Translations under genes and position numbers: made by a program | Notes under the pieces: generated by a model | Seen by the model: only the letters and a program-made list of their open reading frames with translations | Database searches by the model: none | What the model was told of the DNA's origin: nothing | Shown here: positions 8,433-16,675 of the stretch, piece after piece | How the letters are laid out: every line of letters begins with the position of its first letter | Position numbering within the stretch: position 1 is the first letter of the stretch | Assembly (NCBI GenBank): GCA_028290305.1 | Contig: JAQGKC010000283.1 | Location: forward strand, 1-45,600 | DNA: 45,600 nt | Reading direction: 5' to 3' | DNA from: Bradyrhizobium sp. | Lineage (GTDB): Bacteria; Pseudomonadota; Alphaproteobacteria; Rhizobiales; Xanthobacteraceae

Positions 8433-8476
8433 GATACAATTTTTGAATTGTATCATTGGTACAATTCTTCGAATTG
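8433..8476. promoter_or_regulatory. Tandem palindromes upstream of hydrolase, putative operators
   Basis: GATACAATT (8433-8441) and AATTGTATC (8446-8454) form a perfect nine-base palindrome with a four-base spacer. A second, weaker palindrome follows: ACAATT (8461-8466) with AATTG (8472-8476). Their centres are about 25 bases apart, and they are AT-rich in a GC-rich region. The hydrolase start is about 70 bases downstream. This looks like a double repressor site, for example of a TetR-type protein, but the regulator is not identified in the window. Confidence 0.55.
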
Positions 8477-8544
8477 ACTCTCTTGCGCCACGTCCGAAGC
8501 TTTACGACAGTGAGTAGATAAAAATAAAAACTCGGGAGACGATT

Positions 8545-9339
8545 TTGAATCTTCGAACGACACGTCGTGGTGCAATTGTTGGTGCCGTTGCCGCCCTCGG
8601 CGCAGCGAGTTGGTCAAGACTTTCTGCTCAGCCTGCGGCCAAGACCTTTGTTCTCGTTCACGGGGCGTGGCATGGCGGATGGTGTTGGCGCCGTGTCTCC
8701 GACATCCTCGAGCGAAAGGGTAACAAGGTCTTCGCGCCGACGATGACGGGGCTCGGGGAGAGATCCCACTTGCTCACCAAGGATGTGAACTTATCGACTC
8801 ACATCACCGACATCGCGAACGTCATCGAGTGGGAGAACCTTTCGGACGTCGTGCTGGTTGCCCATTCGTACGGCGGAATCATCGGTAGCGGCGTCGCTGA
8901 GCGTCTTCACGGAAAAATCTCATCCATCGTGTTCCTGGATGCTTTCATGCCCGAGGACGGCGAGACCCTATTTCAGAAATCGTCTCCGGCTTTCGTCGAG
9001 GCGATCAAAAACGCGATGGAAAGCGGCCAAACGGGAATAAAGGCCCCTCCAGCCGCCGCCTTCGGCGTCGAAGAAAAGGATCGCGCATGGGTCGAGTCGA
9101 AGATGACGTCCCAACCCGTTGGCACCTATACCGAGAAAGCCGCCTACACGGGCGCGCGCGACAAGATCGCCAAGAAAACATTCATTCGAGCCAAAGGATA
9201 TAAGAGTCCGACGTTCGACTCGAATCTCGCAAAGGCAAAGGCCAGCGGGAGCTGGAAGACCTACGAATTGGAATCCGGTCACGACGCGATGATCGTCATA
9301 CCGGATCAATTGTCTGACATTCTTCTCGCCTCGGCGTAG
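8545..9339 (+). CDS. Tat-exported alpha/beta hydrolase
   Basis: The 264-residue product begins with a Tat-like signal (TTRRGAIVGAVAALGAASW, cleavage near residue 29). It then has an alpha/beta hydrolase domain: LVHGAWHGGWCW (oxyanion region), the nucleophile elbow VAHSYGGIIGSG with Ser in GxSxG-like form H-S-Y-G-G, and a late LESGHDAM that supplies the catalytic histidine. It resembles the family of small esterases related to plant methyl-ketone and salicylate esterases (EstC-like). The start uses TTG at 8545 after a GGGAGA Shine-Dalgarno. The substrate is unknown. The tandem palindromes upstream suggest it is induced by a ligand. Confidence 0.85.
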   Translation: MNLRTTRRGAIVGAVAALGAASWSRLSAQPAAKTFVLVHGAWHGGWCWRRVSDILERKGNKVFAPTMTGLGERSHLLTKDVNLSTHITDIANVIEWENLSDVVLVAHSYGGIIGSGVAERLHGKISSIVFLDAFMPEDGETLFQKSSPAFVEAIKNAMESGQTGIKAPPAAAFGVEEKDRAWVESKMTSQPVGTYTEKAAYTGARDKIAKKTFIRAKGYKSPTFDSNLAKAKASGSWKTYELESGHDAMIVIPDQLSDILLASA

Positions 9340-9371
9340 TCATCTCACCGTGGACGATCGAGCGCCTGGCC

Positions 9372-9782
9372 CTACTCGTCGCGATAGACCTTCTCGCGCT
9401 TCTCGTGGCGCTCCTGCGCTTCCACCGACAGCGTTGCGATCGGGCGGGCTTCGAGCCGCTTCAGCGAGATCGGCTCACCGGTCTCCTCGCAATAGCCGTA
9501 GGTGTTGTCGTCGATGCGCTGCAGCGCCGCGTCGATCTTGGAGATCAGCTTGCGTTGCCGGTCGCGGGCGCGCAGCTCGATCGCGCGATCGGTTTCGGAC
9601 GACGCGCGGTCGGCAAGATCGGGATGATTGACGTTCTCTTCCTGGAGCGTCTGCAATGTGATTCGCGATTCCCGCAAAATTTCGTCCTTCCACGCCAGCA
9701 GCTTGGCGCGAAAATAATCGCGCTGGCGGTCGTTCATGAAAGGCTCTTTTTCGGAGGGTCGATAATTCTTCAACTTGTCCAA
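9372..9782 (-). CDS. dksA: RNA polymerase-binding transcription factor DksA
   Basis: DksA enters the RNA polymerase secondary channel and works with ppGpp to reset transcription. The core YRPSEKEPFMNDRQRDYF, the coiled coil with DLADRASSETDRAIEL, and the C-terminal GEPISLKRLEARPIATLS are diagnostic. The zinc-finger region keeps only one of the four classical cysteines: YGYCEET then ATLSVEAQ, where C-terminal partners are Ser and Ala. Single-cysteine forms are known in alphaproteobacteria. No ATG gives the full N-terminus; TTG at 9782 or 9773 is likely, while ATG 9737 would remove conserved residues. It lies next to fliX, as in related genomes. Confidence 0.93.
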   Translation of the reverse strand: MDKLKNYRPSEKEPFMNDRQRDYFRAKLLAWKDEILRESRITLQTLQEENVNHPDLADRASSETDRAIELRARDRQRKLISKIDAALQRIDDNTYGYCEETGEPISLKRLEARPIATLSVEAQERHEKREKVYRDE

Positions 9783-9930
9783 GGCCAGCCCATCTCGTGC
9801 AAGGCGGCCGAAAAAGGGTCCGTCCGCGCGCGCCTTATATAGCGGCGTGTTGTGACAGACAATATCGCGGCGGGCGGGGACGGTGCACTGCGGCGGTTTC
9901 CCGCGGGAACCCGTGAGCAAGCGGCTGGCG

Positions 9931-10344
9931 TCAGAACTGTCCGGCTTTGGCCAGTTCCACTTCGACCCGCAACTCGATCTCGGACAAGACCGCGTCGAGG
10001 CCGGGGTCGCCAGAACTGGATTTGAGGCTGGCGGCCGCGTCGCGTAACCGACTCACCGTGGAAACATTGAAATTACCGGACAACAGGCCGATCTTGAGGT
10101 CATCGAGCACGTCGAGCGCCCCCTTGCCGCGCTGGACCGAGCGCTTGCGGCGCTCGACCGGATCCTCGACCCCCTGCATGGCCAGCAGCGCATCGATGTT
10201 GGCCGTGGCCTTGGGCGCGATCACGGCGCGGCTCTCGGAGGTCGATGCCGCATCCTCAGGCAGCGCAAAGCCGGTCGAGCTGGTTCGCCTGACGTTGGCA
10301 GCCGGAGACCCCAGAGTGGTGCCGTTCGGTCCGTAGATGCGCAT
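9931..10344 (-). CDS. fliX: Flagellar assembly regulator FliX
   Basis: In Caulobacter FliX couples completion of early flagellar structures to the activity of the sigma-54 activator FlbD. The 137-residue product starts MRIYGPNGTTLGSPAA and contains VDPVERRKR-like charge (VEDPVERRKRSVQRGKG), LDVLDDLKIGLLSG and the invariant C-terminal LSEIELRVEVELAKAGQF. I start at ATG 10344; an in-frame extension upstream is unlike the family. It is divergent from flgI, with an inverted pair of CGGCAAAA boxes between them. Its presence fits the sigma-54 promoters found in this window. Confidence 0.92.
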   Translation of the reverse strand: MRIYGPNGTTLGSPAANVRRTSSTGFALPEDAASTSESRAVIAPKATANIDALLAMQGVEDPVERRKRSVQRGKGALDVLDDLKIGLLSGNFNVSTVSRLRDAAASLKSSSGDPGLDAVLSEIELRVEVELAKAGQF

Positions 10345-10407
10345 CGTTGGTTCTCGCGGTGTGTGCCGCAAGCTTCGCCCTGTTTTGGTTAATGGAGCGT
10401 AAATGAC

Positions 10408-10441
10408 CCGGCAAAATCTGCCGCCGGGGGCAGTTTTGCCG
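10408..10441. promoter_or_regulatory. Inverted CCCGGCAA / CGGCAAAA boxes between fliX and flgI
   Basis: GGCAAAATCTGCC (10410-10422) and GGCAGTTTTGCC (10429-10440) are inverted copies with one extra base in the left arm. Each arm contains CGGCAAAA, the core seen upstream of the flgF and flgE promoters. The site is about 80-110 bases upstream of the flgI sigma-54 promoter, a normal enhancer distance. A FlbD-type activator as the ligand is inferred. Confidence 0.55.
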
Positions 10442-10515
10442 TTGTCGCGGCCGGCGCCCGCAGCCGCCATCGGACAAATTACTCAATAATATCAATTTGT
10501 TGCCTTCGCGGGGGA

Positions 10516-10533
10516 CGTGGCACGGCGCTCGCA
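10516..10533 (+). promoter_or_regulatory. Sigma-54 promoter of flgI
   Basis: TGGCACGGCGCTCGCA (10518-10533) matches TGGCACG-N4-TTGCW at all but one position. GG at 10519-10520 and GC at 10531-10532 are ten bases apart. The flgI start is 72 bases downstream. Confidence 0.8.
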
Positions 10534-10604
10534 TAGTTAATACCGGGTCGCCGTCATGGGAGTGATGCGCTGGTCCAAGCCAGAACCTCAGCGGGGAGCA
10601 GAGG

Positions 10605-11729
10605 ATGCCAAGCGTCTATTCGGCAAGAGTGTTTGAAGTGGTCTGTGCCGCGCTGCTGGCGCTGGCATTGTCCGCGATTCCTGCCGGCGCGACGTCCCGG
10701 ATCAAGGATCTCGCCAATATCGAGGGCGTGCGGCAGAATCAGTTGGTCGGCTACGGCCTCGTCGTCGGCCTCAACGGCACCGGCGACACCCTCAACAACA
10801 TCCCTTTCACCAAGCAATCGCTGCAGGCGATGCTCGAGCGGATGGGCGTCAACATCCGCGGCGCCACCATCCGCACCGGCAACGTCGCCGCCGTGATGGT
10901 GACCGGCAATTTGCCCCCGTTCGGCACGCAGGGCACCCGGATGGACGTCACGGTGTCCTCGCTCGGCGATGCCAAAAACCTGCAGGGCGGCACCCTGCTC
11001 GTCACCCCCCTGCTCGGCGCCGACGGCAACGTTTATGCGGTGGCGCAGGGTTCGGTCGCGATCGGCGGTTTCCAGGCCGAAGGGGCCGCCGCCAGCATCA
11101 CCCGCGGCGTGCCGACCGTCGGCCGCATCGCCAATGGCGCGATCATCGAGCGCGAGATCGAATTCGCGCTCAACCGCCTGCCCAATGTGCGGCTCGCGCT
11201 GCGCAATGCCGATTTCACCACCGCGAAGCGTATCGCCGCCGCGGTCAACGATTATCTCGGCGCCAAGAGCGCGGAACCGATCGATCCCTCCACCGTGCAG
11301 CTCTCGATTCCCCCGGAATTCAAGGGCAACGTCGTCGCCTTCCTGACCGAGATCGAGCAGTTGCAGGTCGAACCGGACCTCGCGGCCAAGATCGTGATCG
11401 ACGAACGCTCCGGCATCATCGTGATGGGCCGCGATGTCCGTGTCGCCACGGTTGCGGTTGCCCAGGGCAATCTCACCGTCACGATTTCCGAAAGTCCGCA
11501 GGTCAGCCAGCCCAATCCATTTTCCCGCGGTCGGACCGTGGTGACGCCGAACACGCGCGTCGGGGTGACCGAAGATGGCAAGAAATTCGCGCTGGTGAAG
11601 GACGGCGTATCGCTGCAGCAGCTCGTCGACGGCCTCAACGGGCTCGGAATCGGCCCGCGCGACCTGATCGGCATCCTGCAGGCGATCAAGGCCGCGGGCG
11701 CGATCCAGGCTGACATCGAGGTGATGTGA
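10605..11729 (+). CDS. flgI: Flagellar P-ring protein FlgI
   Basis: FlgI forms the periplasmic P ring that acts as a bushing for the rod. The 374-residue product has a Sec signal peptide (hydrophobic residues 11-27, cleavage near PAGA) and then the hallmark SRIKDLANIEGVRQNQLVGY. Further blocks are GLNGTGDTLNNIPFTKQS, ERMGVN and IDERSGIIVMGRDVRVATVA. The length is typical. A GGGGAG Shine-Dalgarno precedes the ATG. It overlaps the next gene by one base, so translation is probably coupled. Confidence 0.97.
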   Translation: MPSVYSARVFEVVCAALLALALSAIPAGATSRIKDLANIEGVRQNQLVGYGLVVGLNGTGDTLNNIPFTKQSLQAMLERMGVNIRGATIRTGNVAAVMVTGNLPPFGTQGTRMDVTVSSLGDAKNLQGGTLLVTPLLGADGNVYAVAQGSVAIGGFQAEGAAASITRGVPTVGRIANGAIIEREIEFALNRLPNVRLALRNADFTTAKRIAAAVNDYLGAKSAEPIDPSTVQLSIPPEFKGNVVAFLTEIEQLQVEPDLAAKIVIDERSGIIVMGRDVRVATVAVAQGNLTVTISESPQVSQPNPFSRGRTVVTPNTRVGVTEDGKKFALVKDGVSLQQLVDGLNGLGIGPRDLIGILQAIKAAGAIQADIEVM

Positions 11730-12079
11730 TGCAAATCAGCTCGCACAACAGCCCGTCCGCCGCTGCAGCGATACCGAGCTACAACGGTCGTCCGGATTAT
11801 ACGCTGGCGGATGCGCTGAAAAAGGTATCGCCGCAGGCGCAGGCCAAGACCAAGGCGACGGCAACCGATTTCGAGGCGATGTTTATCAATCAGATGTTCT
11901 CGCAGATGACCAGTGGCCTCAAGGGCGAAGGTCCGTACGGCGATACGGAGGGCACCGGCGTGTGGCGCTCGATGCTGACGGAAGAATATTCGAAATCCTT
12001 CGCCAAGGCAGGCGGCATCGGGATTTCCCATGACGTCTATCGCACGCTGATTCTTCAGCAAGCCAACCGCGCCAGCTAA
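11729..12079 (+). CDS. flgJ: Rod-binding protein FlgJ-type (no muramidase domain)
   Basis: This 116-residue protein matches the N-terminal rod-binding domain of FlgJ, which caps the growing rod. The signature is FEAMFINQMFSQMTSGL followed by YGDTEGTGVWRSMLTEEYSK and GGIGISHDVYRTLI. The peptidoglycan hydrolase domain of enterobacterial FlgJ is absent, as is normal in alphaproteobacteria, where the protein is also called CheL. The ATG at 11729 shares its first base with the flgI stop TGA, and GAGG lies seven bases upstream. A GTG one codon earlier is possible. Confidence 0.9.
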   Translation: MQISSHNSPSAAAAIPSYNGRPDYTLADALKKVSPQAQAKTKATATDFEAMFINQMFSQMTSGLKGEGPYGDTEGTGVWRSMLTEEYSKSFAKAGGIGISHDVYRTLILQQANRAS

Positions 12080-12099
12080 ACCCCTTAGGAAAACCAGAC

Positions 12100-12591
12100 A
12101 TGCATCAGCATCCTCAACGGCAGCCGGCAGCAGCGCCGATCCCGATGGCAACGACAGCCGCCGAGGCCCGCAAGCTTGCCGAGAACCTGATGGATGTCAT
12201 GAGCGCGTTGCTCGGCGTCATCGAGCGCGAAACCGAACTGGTTCGCGCCGGCAAAATCCGCGAGGCAATGAGTTTCGAGCCGAAGAAAACGGAGTTGTCG
12301 CGCCGCTATGTCAACGCGATCGCGCATCTGAAGGCCAGCCAGAAATATTTATTCGAGACGGCGCCGGAGCTTCTGAACACGCTGCATCGGCATCACGACA
12401 TGTTTCGCGCCATGCTGCAGGTCAACCTCACGGTGCTGGCCACGGCGCACGCGGTGTCCGAAAGCATCGTGCGCGGCGTCAACACCGAGATGCAGCGCCG
12501 CAACATTCCCAACACCTACACCGCGGCCGGAAAGCCTGCGGCGCCGGGACCGCGCCACATCACGCCGCTCGCGGTCAGCCGCTCGCTCTAG
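12100..12591 (+). CDS. FlgN-like flagellar export chaperone
   Basis: The 163-residue product is mostly alpha-helical. It contains LMDVMSALLGVIERETELVRAG near residues 30-51 and a KKTELSRRYVNAIAHL segment, which matches the FlgN-type pattern of helices ending in a fully charged linker. FlgN proteins bind FlgK and FlgL before export. Its place as third gene after flgI and flgJ supports a flagellar role. Similarity is moderate, so it may be a FlgN-family relative with a divergent tail. The stop codon lies inside the hairpin of the composite repeat at 12588. Confidence 0.75.
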   Translation: MHQHPQRQPAAAPIPMATTAAEARKLAENLMDVMSALLGVIERETELVRAGKIREAMSFEPKKTELSRRYVNAIAHLKASQKYLFETAPELLNTLHRHHDMFRAMLQVNLTVLATAHAVSESIVRGVNTEMQRRNIPNTYTAAGKPAAPGPRHITPLAVSRSL

Positions 12592-12631
12592 AGTTTGATT
12601 CAACTGAGTTGAATCAAACTCTAGTGTTTTT
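12588..12631 (+). terminator. Strong hairpin plus T-run ending the flgI operon
   Basis: Arms 12588-12604 and 12608-12624 are perfectly complementary over 17 bases with a three-base loop, and GTGTTTTT follows. The flgN-like stop TAG (12589-12591) is within the left arm. This has the form of an intrinsic terminator and is also the hairpin part of composite repeat copy 2. Confidence 0.75.
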
Positions 12632-12707
12632 GTTTGAGCATGATCTTCGCGCAAAGGCATAGCGTTTGTCGCGAGGGAAAACCGGTGTCCACTTTTCCGG
12701 ATCATGC
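12588..12707 (+). repeat. Composite palindromic repeat, copy 2
   Basis: The 17-base-arm hairpin (12588-12624) is followed by TTTGAGCATGATC and a module that ends in GATCATGC at 12707. The module contains the GAAAACCGGTGTCCACTTT-like block that is also in copies 1 and 3. Here the module carries an extra insert, CGCGCAAAGGCATAGC, that the other two copies lack. It lies between the convergent flgN-like and TonB receptor genes. Confidence 0.75.
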
Positions 12708-12735
12708 TTTTAGGACGCATGCTCAGCGGCGATAA

Positions 12736-15087
12736 CTAGAAGGCGCCGACAAGCGTGAGGCGAACCGCCAAGGGCTCTATCGGATGCAGGACATAGTCCA
12801 TGACGCCGTTCTGGCAAACGGCCGTCGGCGCCGTCTGGACAGGGTAGCAAAGATTATAAAGGCTGTCGGTCTTGATCAGCGATCCATAGGCATAGGTTAT
12901 CTGGTTGGCTTTGGTGTTGAGCAGGTTGAGCACGTCGAGCTGGATGCGCCACCCGTTTTCGAACAGATACCCCACGCGGCCATTGAATATGCTGGTGGGT
13001 TGCGACCGGAATGCATTGTCTTCGGTGAGCGGGCTTGCACCTAGATAACGCCAGCGCAATGTTTCGAACCAGCCGGTCTTCTCGCCGATTGTGATACCGG
13101 CGGAAGCGACCATTGCCGGTGCGTTGGGGATATAATTGCCGGGAGCGTTGCCGATTTGCGCCTGCGGAAATCCTGCAAGAGATGCATAAAGTTCGGCTTG
13201 CTCCGTGTCGAAGCCGATAAATCGAGCGTGCGACAGCGCAAGATCGCCGTCGAGAGTTAGCCATGAGGTCGGGTGATATTTGTTGGTCCATTCGATCCCA
13301 TAACGTCGGCTGGGCCTGCTGGCCGAGGTGTCGCCCGCATCGCCGTTGAAAACGATCTCGGATGCCTGGTCGAGGACAAACAAACTAACCGATGAATCGA
13401 GACCCGGAACGATCCTGGTGCGGACACCTACCTCCGCGCCTTGCGTCCGCACCAACAGCGGCGAGGCGGATAATTTCATGGCCGGATCGGTGGGATCTTC
13501 CGTAATCGTCGCGCCCCGCGCGTCATTGCTGTGCATCCCCATGCCCGCGCCGAAGAACCATTCCGTCTTGTTGAACGGACCTAAAACCAGACTGAATTTT
13601 GGACTGCCGATTCCCGCCTGGGTGCTTCCCGAATTATTCGCATCGAAAATCGAATCGACTTTCGCCGCGAAGGTGTCGCCGCGCCAGCCCGTCGTGGTCC
13701 TGAACCAATCAGTCCAATGAACCGTGTTCTGGGCGTAGATTCCGACGCTTGCTTCCTCCACTTTGTCGCTGCGGACGTTTGACAGGAAAGAACGTTGATA
13801 TGTATCGGTCAGACCAAGATCGATCTCGTCGTATCGCGTCTGGATGCCGAACGTGGTTTCCATCGGCCGGCCCGCGAAAGACCCGTTGAGAGTTCGAGAT
13901 GCGTTTACCCCAGTCATCACGCGGTCGTCGCGCTGATGAAACTGATCGCCTTGGGTCGGATTGGACAGAAAGTAGGTGAAGTTGTTAAACAGATCGAGAT
14001 CGCTTTTGACGACATAGGCATTGGCCTTCCACGATCCGGCATCGTCGGTTCCGGCTATTCGGGCCGAGAGCGCAAACCGGTTGGTGTTGCCGCCGTCGGT
14101 CGGATCTTCCTCGCCAAAGAGTCCGATCTGACCCGAAGTGATGGCCCGTTGCGGCACCTGGTCGGTTGAATTCCATTTGTTTGAGTAGGCCATGCCGGTA
14201 ATGGAAAACCCGTCTTGCGCCGTCCCTTGGGTGTAGCGCATCAAACTGTTGATCTTGCGCATATCGTCGGGATTGAGCCACGGTCCATTGTATGTGCCGG
14301 CCTCACCCGCGAAGAGCAGTGTACCATCGCCAATTTTAGTCGAGCCCATGCCGAAGATTCGTTGGTAGCCGAAGCTGCCAACGGTCATTTCCGCGATGTT
14401 CTTGTTGACGCTGTCGATGAGGCCGATGTGAAGATTGCCGGCAGACGCAAAGTCGCCTTCGTCGGCAAAATATGGTCCTTTGCGAACCTCGACCGAATTG
14501 ATCGTTTCGGGCATCAGCCAATTCAAGTCGGAATATCCCTGCCCATGTGCATGGGTACGCATATTGATCGGTACATCGTCGACCCAGATCGCCATGTCGG
14601 TGCCGTGATCGAGATTGTAGCCGCGCAAGAAATACTGGTTGGCTTTGCCCTCTCCGCTGTGTTGCGTCACGATGAGGCCGGGGACCGCCTCCAGTATTTC
14701 CCCCGGACGGGTGACGGGACGCGCGTTGAGTTCTTCACCCGTGAGCGTCATTTGGCTCGCCAAACCCGGCTGGGCCAAGGGTCCCCCGCCGGCATTGGGG
14801 GCACCTGATCCCGGAGCGGCCACTTGCGCAGGTGCGTTGGCGGTAGGGGCAACAACGGCGGTACGCTCGTGTCGAGGCCCGGCAATGCGTGTACCGCGCT
14901 GACGGGACTTGAACGGCGCGCGCACCATGATAGCCGGAAGAGCGGTTGAACCTCGCGACGGTCCCGGAGGCGTATTGGGCAACATCTCGGAGGGTTTTAC
15001 CGTCGACGGCATTTCGGCCAATGCCGGCTGATAAAATGACGGCGTAAGCACCAGGGTCAACGCCAGCCGGTACATGAACTTTGACAC
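12736..15087 (-). CDS. TonB-dependent outer-membrane receptor, probably for nickel
   Basis: This 783-residue protein is an outer-membrane beta-barrel receptor energised by TonB. It has a Sec signal (cleavage near LAEMPS), an Arg/Pro-rich linker, a plug domain (GEILEAVPGLIVTQHSG, YFLRGYNLDHGTDMAIWVDD, then NSVEVRKGPYFADEGDFASA) and a barrel ending in LTLVGAF, whose terminal Phe is typical of outer-membrane proteins. The plug has a histidine-bearing MRTHAHGQGYSDLNW stretch. GTG 15087 is preceded by GGAG. It is divergent from nikR with a perfect NikR operator between them, so nickel uptake is the likely role. That assignment is inferred from context and a plausible ligand, not shown. Confidence 0.88.
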   Translation of the reverse strand: MSKFMYRLALTLVLTPSFYQPALAEMPSTVKPSEMLPNTPPGPSRGSTALPAIMVRAPFKSRQRGTRIAGPRHERTAVVAPTANAPAQVAAPGSGAPNAGGGPLAQPGLASQMTLTGEELNARPVTRPGEILEAVPGLIVTQHSGEGKANQYFLRGYNLDHGTDMAIWVDDVPINMRTHAHGQGYSDLNWLMPETINSVEVRKGPYFADEGDFASAGNLHIGLIDSVNKNIAEMTVGSFGYQRIFGMGSTKIGDGTLLFAGEAGTYNGPWLNPDDMRKINSLMRYTQGTAQDGFSITGMAYSNKWNSTDQVPQRAITSGQIGLFGEEDPTDGGNTNRFALSARIAGTDDAGSWKANAYVVKSDLDLFNNFTYFLSNPTQGDQFHQRDDRVMTGVNASRTLNGSFAGRPMETTFGIQTRYDEIDLGLTDTYQRSFLSNVRSDKVEEASVGIYAQNTVHWTDWFRTTTGWRGDTFAAKVDSIFDANNSGSTQAGIGSPKFSLVLGPFNKTEWFFGAGMGMHSNDARGATITEDPTDPAMKLSASPLLVRTQGAEVGVRTRIVPGLDSSVSLFVLDQASEIVFNGDAGDTSASRPSRRYGIEWTNKYHPTSWLTLDGDLALSHARFIGFDTEQAELYASLAGFPQAQIGNAPGNYIPNAPAMVASAGITIGEKTGWFETLRWRYLGASPLTEDNAFRSQPTSIFNGRVGYLFENGWRIQLDVLNLLNTKANQITYAYGSLIKTDSLYNLCYPVQTAPTAVCQNGVMDYVLHPIEPLAVRLTLVGAF

Positions 15088-15222
15088 GCCGCGGCTCCAG
15101 CCAACCGTATCTGGAGGGCGAGAACGCGAGAGCGCGCACCCCGCAATGACCGGATCGAAGTTGCGGTTTGAGCAGGCACCCCACCGTGCTCTTATTGATG
15201 GTGCAAGGGTATAAACGGCTCA

Positions 15223-15250
15223 GTATGATGTCAATCTGAAAAGATCATAC
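15223..15250. promoter_or_regulatory. NikR operator (GTATGA-N16-TCATAC)
   Basis: GTATGA (15223-15228) and TCATAC (15245-15250) are separated by exactly 16 bases. This is the full Escherichia coli NikR operator pattern without mismatch. It lies between the TonB receptor and nikR starts, 15 bases before the nikR ATG, so it can control both directions. Confidence 0.9.
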
Positions 15251-15264
15251 TCGGGAGACGGCGG

Positions 15265-15723
15265 ATGCAGCGCTTAACAATCACGATCGATGACGATCTC
15301 GTCGCCATGGTCGATGACTTCATGGAGGCACGCGGCTACGCCAACCGATCGGAGGCGATCCGCGATCTTGTCCGCAGTGGACTTCAGCAATCCAGCCTTG
15401 AAGTGGCGCGCAGTCGCGACTGCATCGCGACCTTGAGCTATGTCTATGATCACGCCGCCCGCGAACTACCCAAGCGTCTGACGCAGGACTTCCACGATCA
15501 CCACCACCTCGCGCAGGCAACGCTCCATGTTCACATCAGCCATGATAGCTGTCTCGAAGTAACCGTGCTCAAGGGACGCAGTTCCGAGGTGAAGGCGTTT
15601 GCCGACCATGTCATCGCCGAGCGAGGTGTGCGCCACGGCCACGTTGTGTTCGTGCCGGCGGATCCTGAACTTAACCCGCACGGCCAACATCCCGCACATC
15701 GCACCGCCAAAAAAAGACTCTGA
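15265..15723 (+). CDS. nikR: Nickel-responsive regulator NikR
   Basis: NikR is a ribbon-helix-helix DNA-binding protein with an ACT-like nickel domain that represses uptake genes when nickel is plentiful. The product is 152 residues. The N-terminus QRLTITIDDDLVAMVDDFM, with RGYANRSEAIRDLVR, forms the RHH domain. The nickel ligands are visible in TLHVHISHDSCLEVTVLKG (two His and one Cys), plus a preceding His-rich DHHHLAQ. A GGGAG Shine-Dalgarno precedes the ATG at 15265. The perfect operator just upstream indicates autoregulation and control of the divergent TonB receptor. Confidence 0.96.
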   Translation: MQRLTITIDDDLVAMVDDFMEARGYANRSEAIRDLVRSGLQQSSLEVARSRDCIATLSYVYDHAARELPKRLTQDFHDHHHLAQATLHVHISHDSCLEVTVLKGRSSEVKAFADHVIAERGVRHGHVVFVPADPELNPHGQHPAHRTAKKRL

Positions 15724-15928
15724 TCATCGGCGGAATGGATTCCGCGCAGCCCGTCAGGATCAAAAGCCTGCCGAAATCTGCAAAACGATCTCGACAATTT
15801 TTCATAAAACTTATCGCCGGTATCAGCCCGGCGTTCACTGCGTTCTCTAACCCAACGTTGAGAGGTGCAGATCATAATTGCGGTTTGGAGGGGTTGGGAT
15901 TTGACTCGAGGGAAGCCAGGAGGCTGCC

Positions 15929-16294
15929 ATGAGTACGGATTTCAGCATCAAGCCGGTGGGGGCACCGGCTGCTACACCTGTTGTGCAGCCGGTGAGCGAC
16001 GCGGCCAACAATGCCGTCGCGACCGAGTTGCCCGCTAGCCAAAGCGTCACCGCTGCTGACGCGAGCGCAGGCGTTCGCAACGATTCGCAGCCTGCGAGCG
16101 ATTACGTATCGCGTCAGGCGTATGTCGATACAGCCGCGGCCTCGATCGTCTATCAGGTCGTCGATGGCAAGACTGACCAGGTGATCCAGCAATTTCCCGA
16201 TGATGCTGTGCTGCGCCGTCGCGCCTATTTTCACACGCTTGATCTGACAAAAGGCGAACCCACGCGCCTTCTCGCCACCGACCGCAAGGCCTGA
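15929..16294 (+). CDS. FlaG-like flagellar protein
   Basis: The 121-residue product has a low-complexity N-terminal half, rich in Ala, Val, Pro and Ser. Its C-terminal core AASIVYQVVDGKTDQVIQQF resembles FlaG proteins, whose core reads about VQVVDxxTGEVIRQIP. FlaG influences filament length in other bacteria. The start has an AGGAGG Shine-Dalgarno. It is convergent with flaF and close to the flagellins. The match is short, so I call it FlaG-like rather than FlaG. Confidence 0.65.
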   Translation: MSTDFSIKPVGAPAATPVVQPVSDAANNAVATELPASQSVTAADASAGVRNDSQPASDYVSRQAYVDTAAASIVYQVVDGKTDQVIQQFPDDAVLRRRAYFHTLDLTKGEPTRLLATDRKA

Positions 16295-16309
16295 GCTTCG
16301 CGGCTGGGG

Positions 16310-16675
16310 TTACGCCCTGCCCGCCAGCCCCGCAGCGATGTTCGAATTGATGTCGATCAACGACTGCAGTTTCTCAGGCGCGGGACTGGACTGCAGTTCG
16401 ACGGTCCGCTGCATCACGAACACCGCGATGTTCACGATATTTTGGCGGATCTCAAGCGGCTGGGGATTGTCGTTGCTTTCCGCCGCGCTCATGAAAATGG
16501 TCCAAAGCCGGCGATTGAACAGCAACGCCGCCTGCATCCGCTTGTCGAGGCCCTTCCAGTCGCTCTGAACTTCAACGAGTTTCCGTGCTGCCATCAGCAG
16601 GGCCTGCGCTTCGATGTCACGGGGAGAAGAGGATTGTTGGGCAGTGCGAGCGTAGGCGTTGGTAGCGTTGGACAT
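16310..16675 (-). CDS. flaF: Flagellin regulator FlaF
   Basis: FlaF is required for flagellin synthesis and secretion in Caulobacter, where it opposes FlbT. The 121-residue product shows the family pattern: NAYARTAQQSSSPRDIEAQA, LLMAARKLVEVQ, ALLFNRRLWTIFMSA and LRQNI-like EIRQNIVNIAVFVMQRT. It lies downstream of the flagellin genes in the same direction, with flbT on the other side of the pair. The gap to flagellin 1 is about 360 bases and contains a composite repeat, so it may be transcribed separately. Confidence 0.92.
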   Translation of the reverse strand: MSNATNAYARTAQQSSSPRDIEAQALLMAARKLVEVQSDWKGLDKRMQAALLFNRRLWTIFMSAAESNDNPQPLEIRQNIVNIAVFVMQRTVELQSSPAPEKLQSLIDINSNIAAGLAGRA

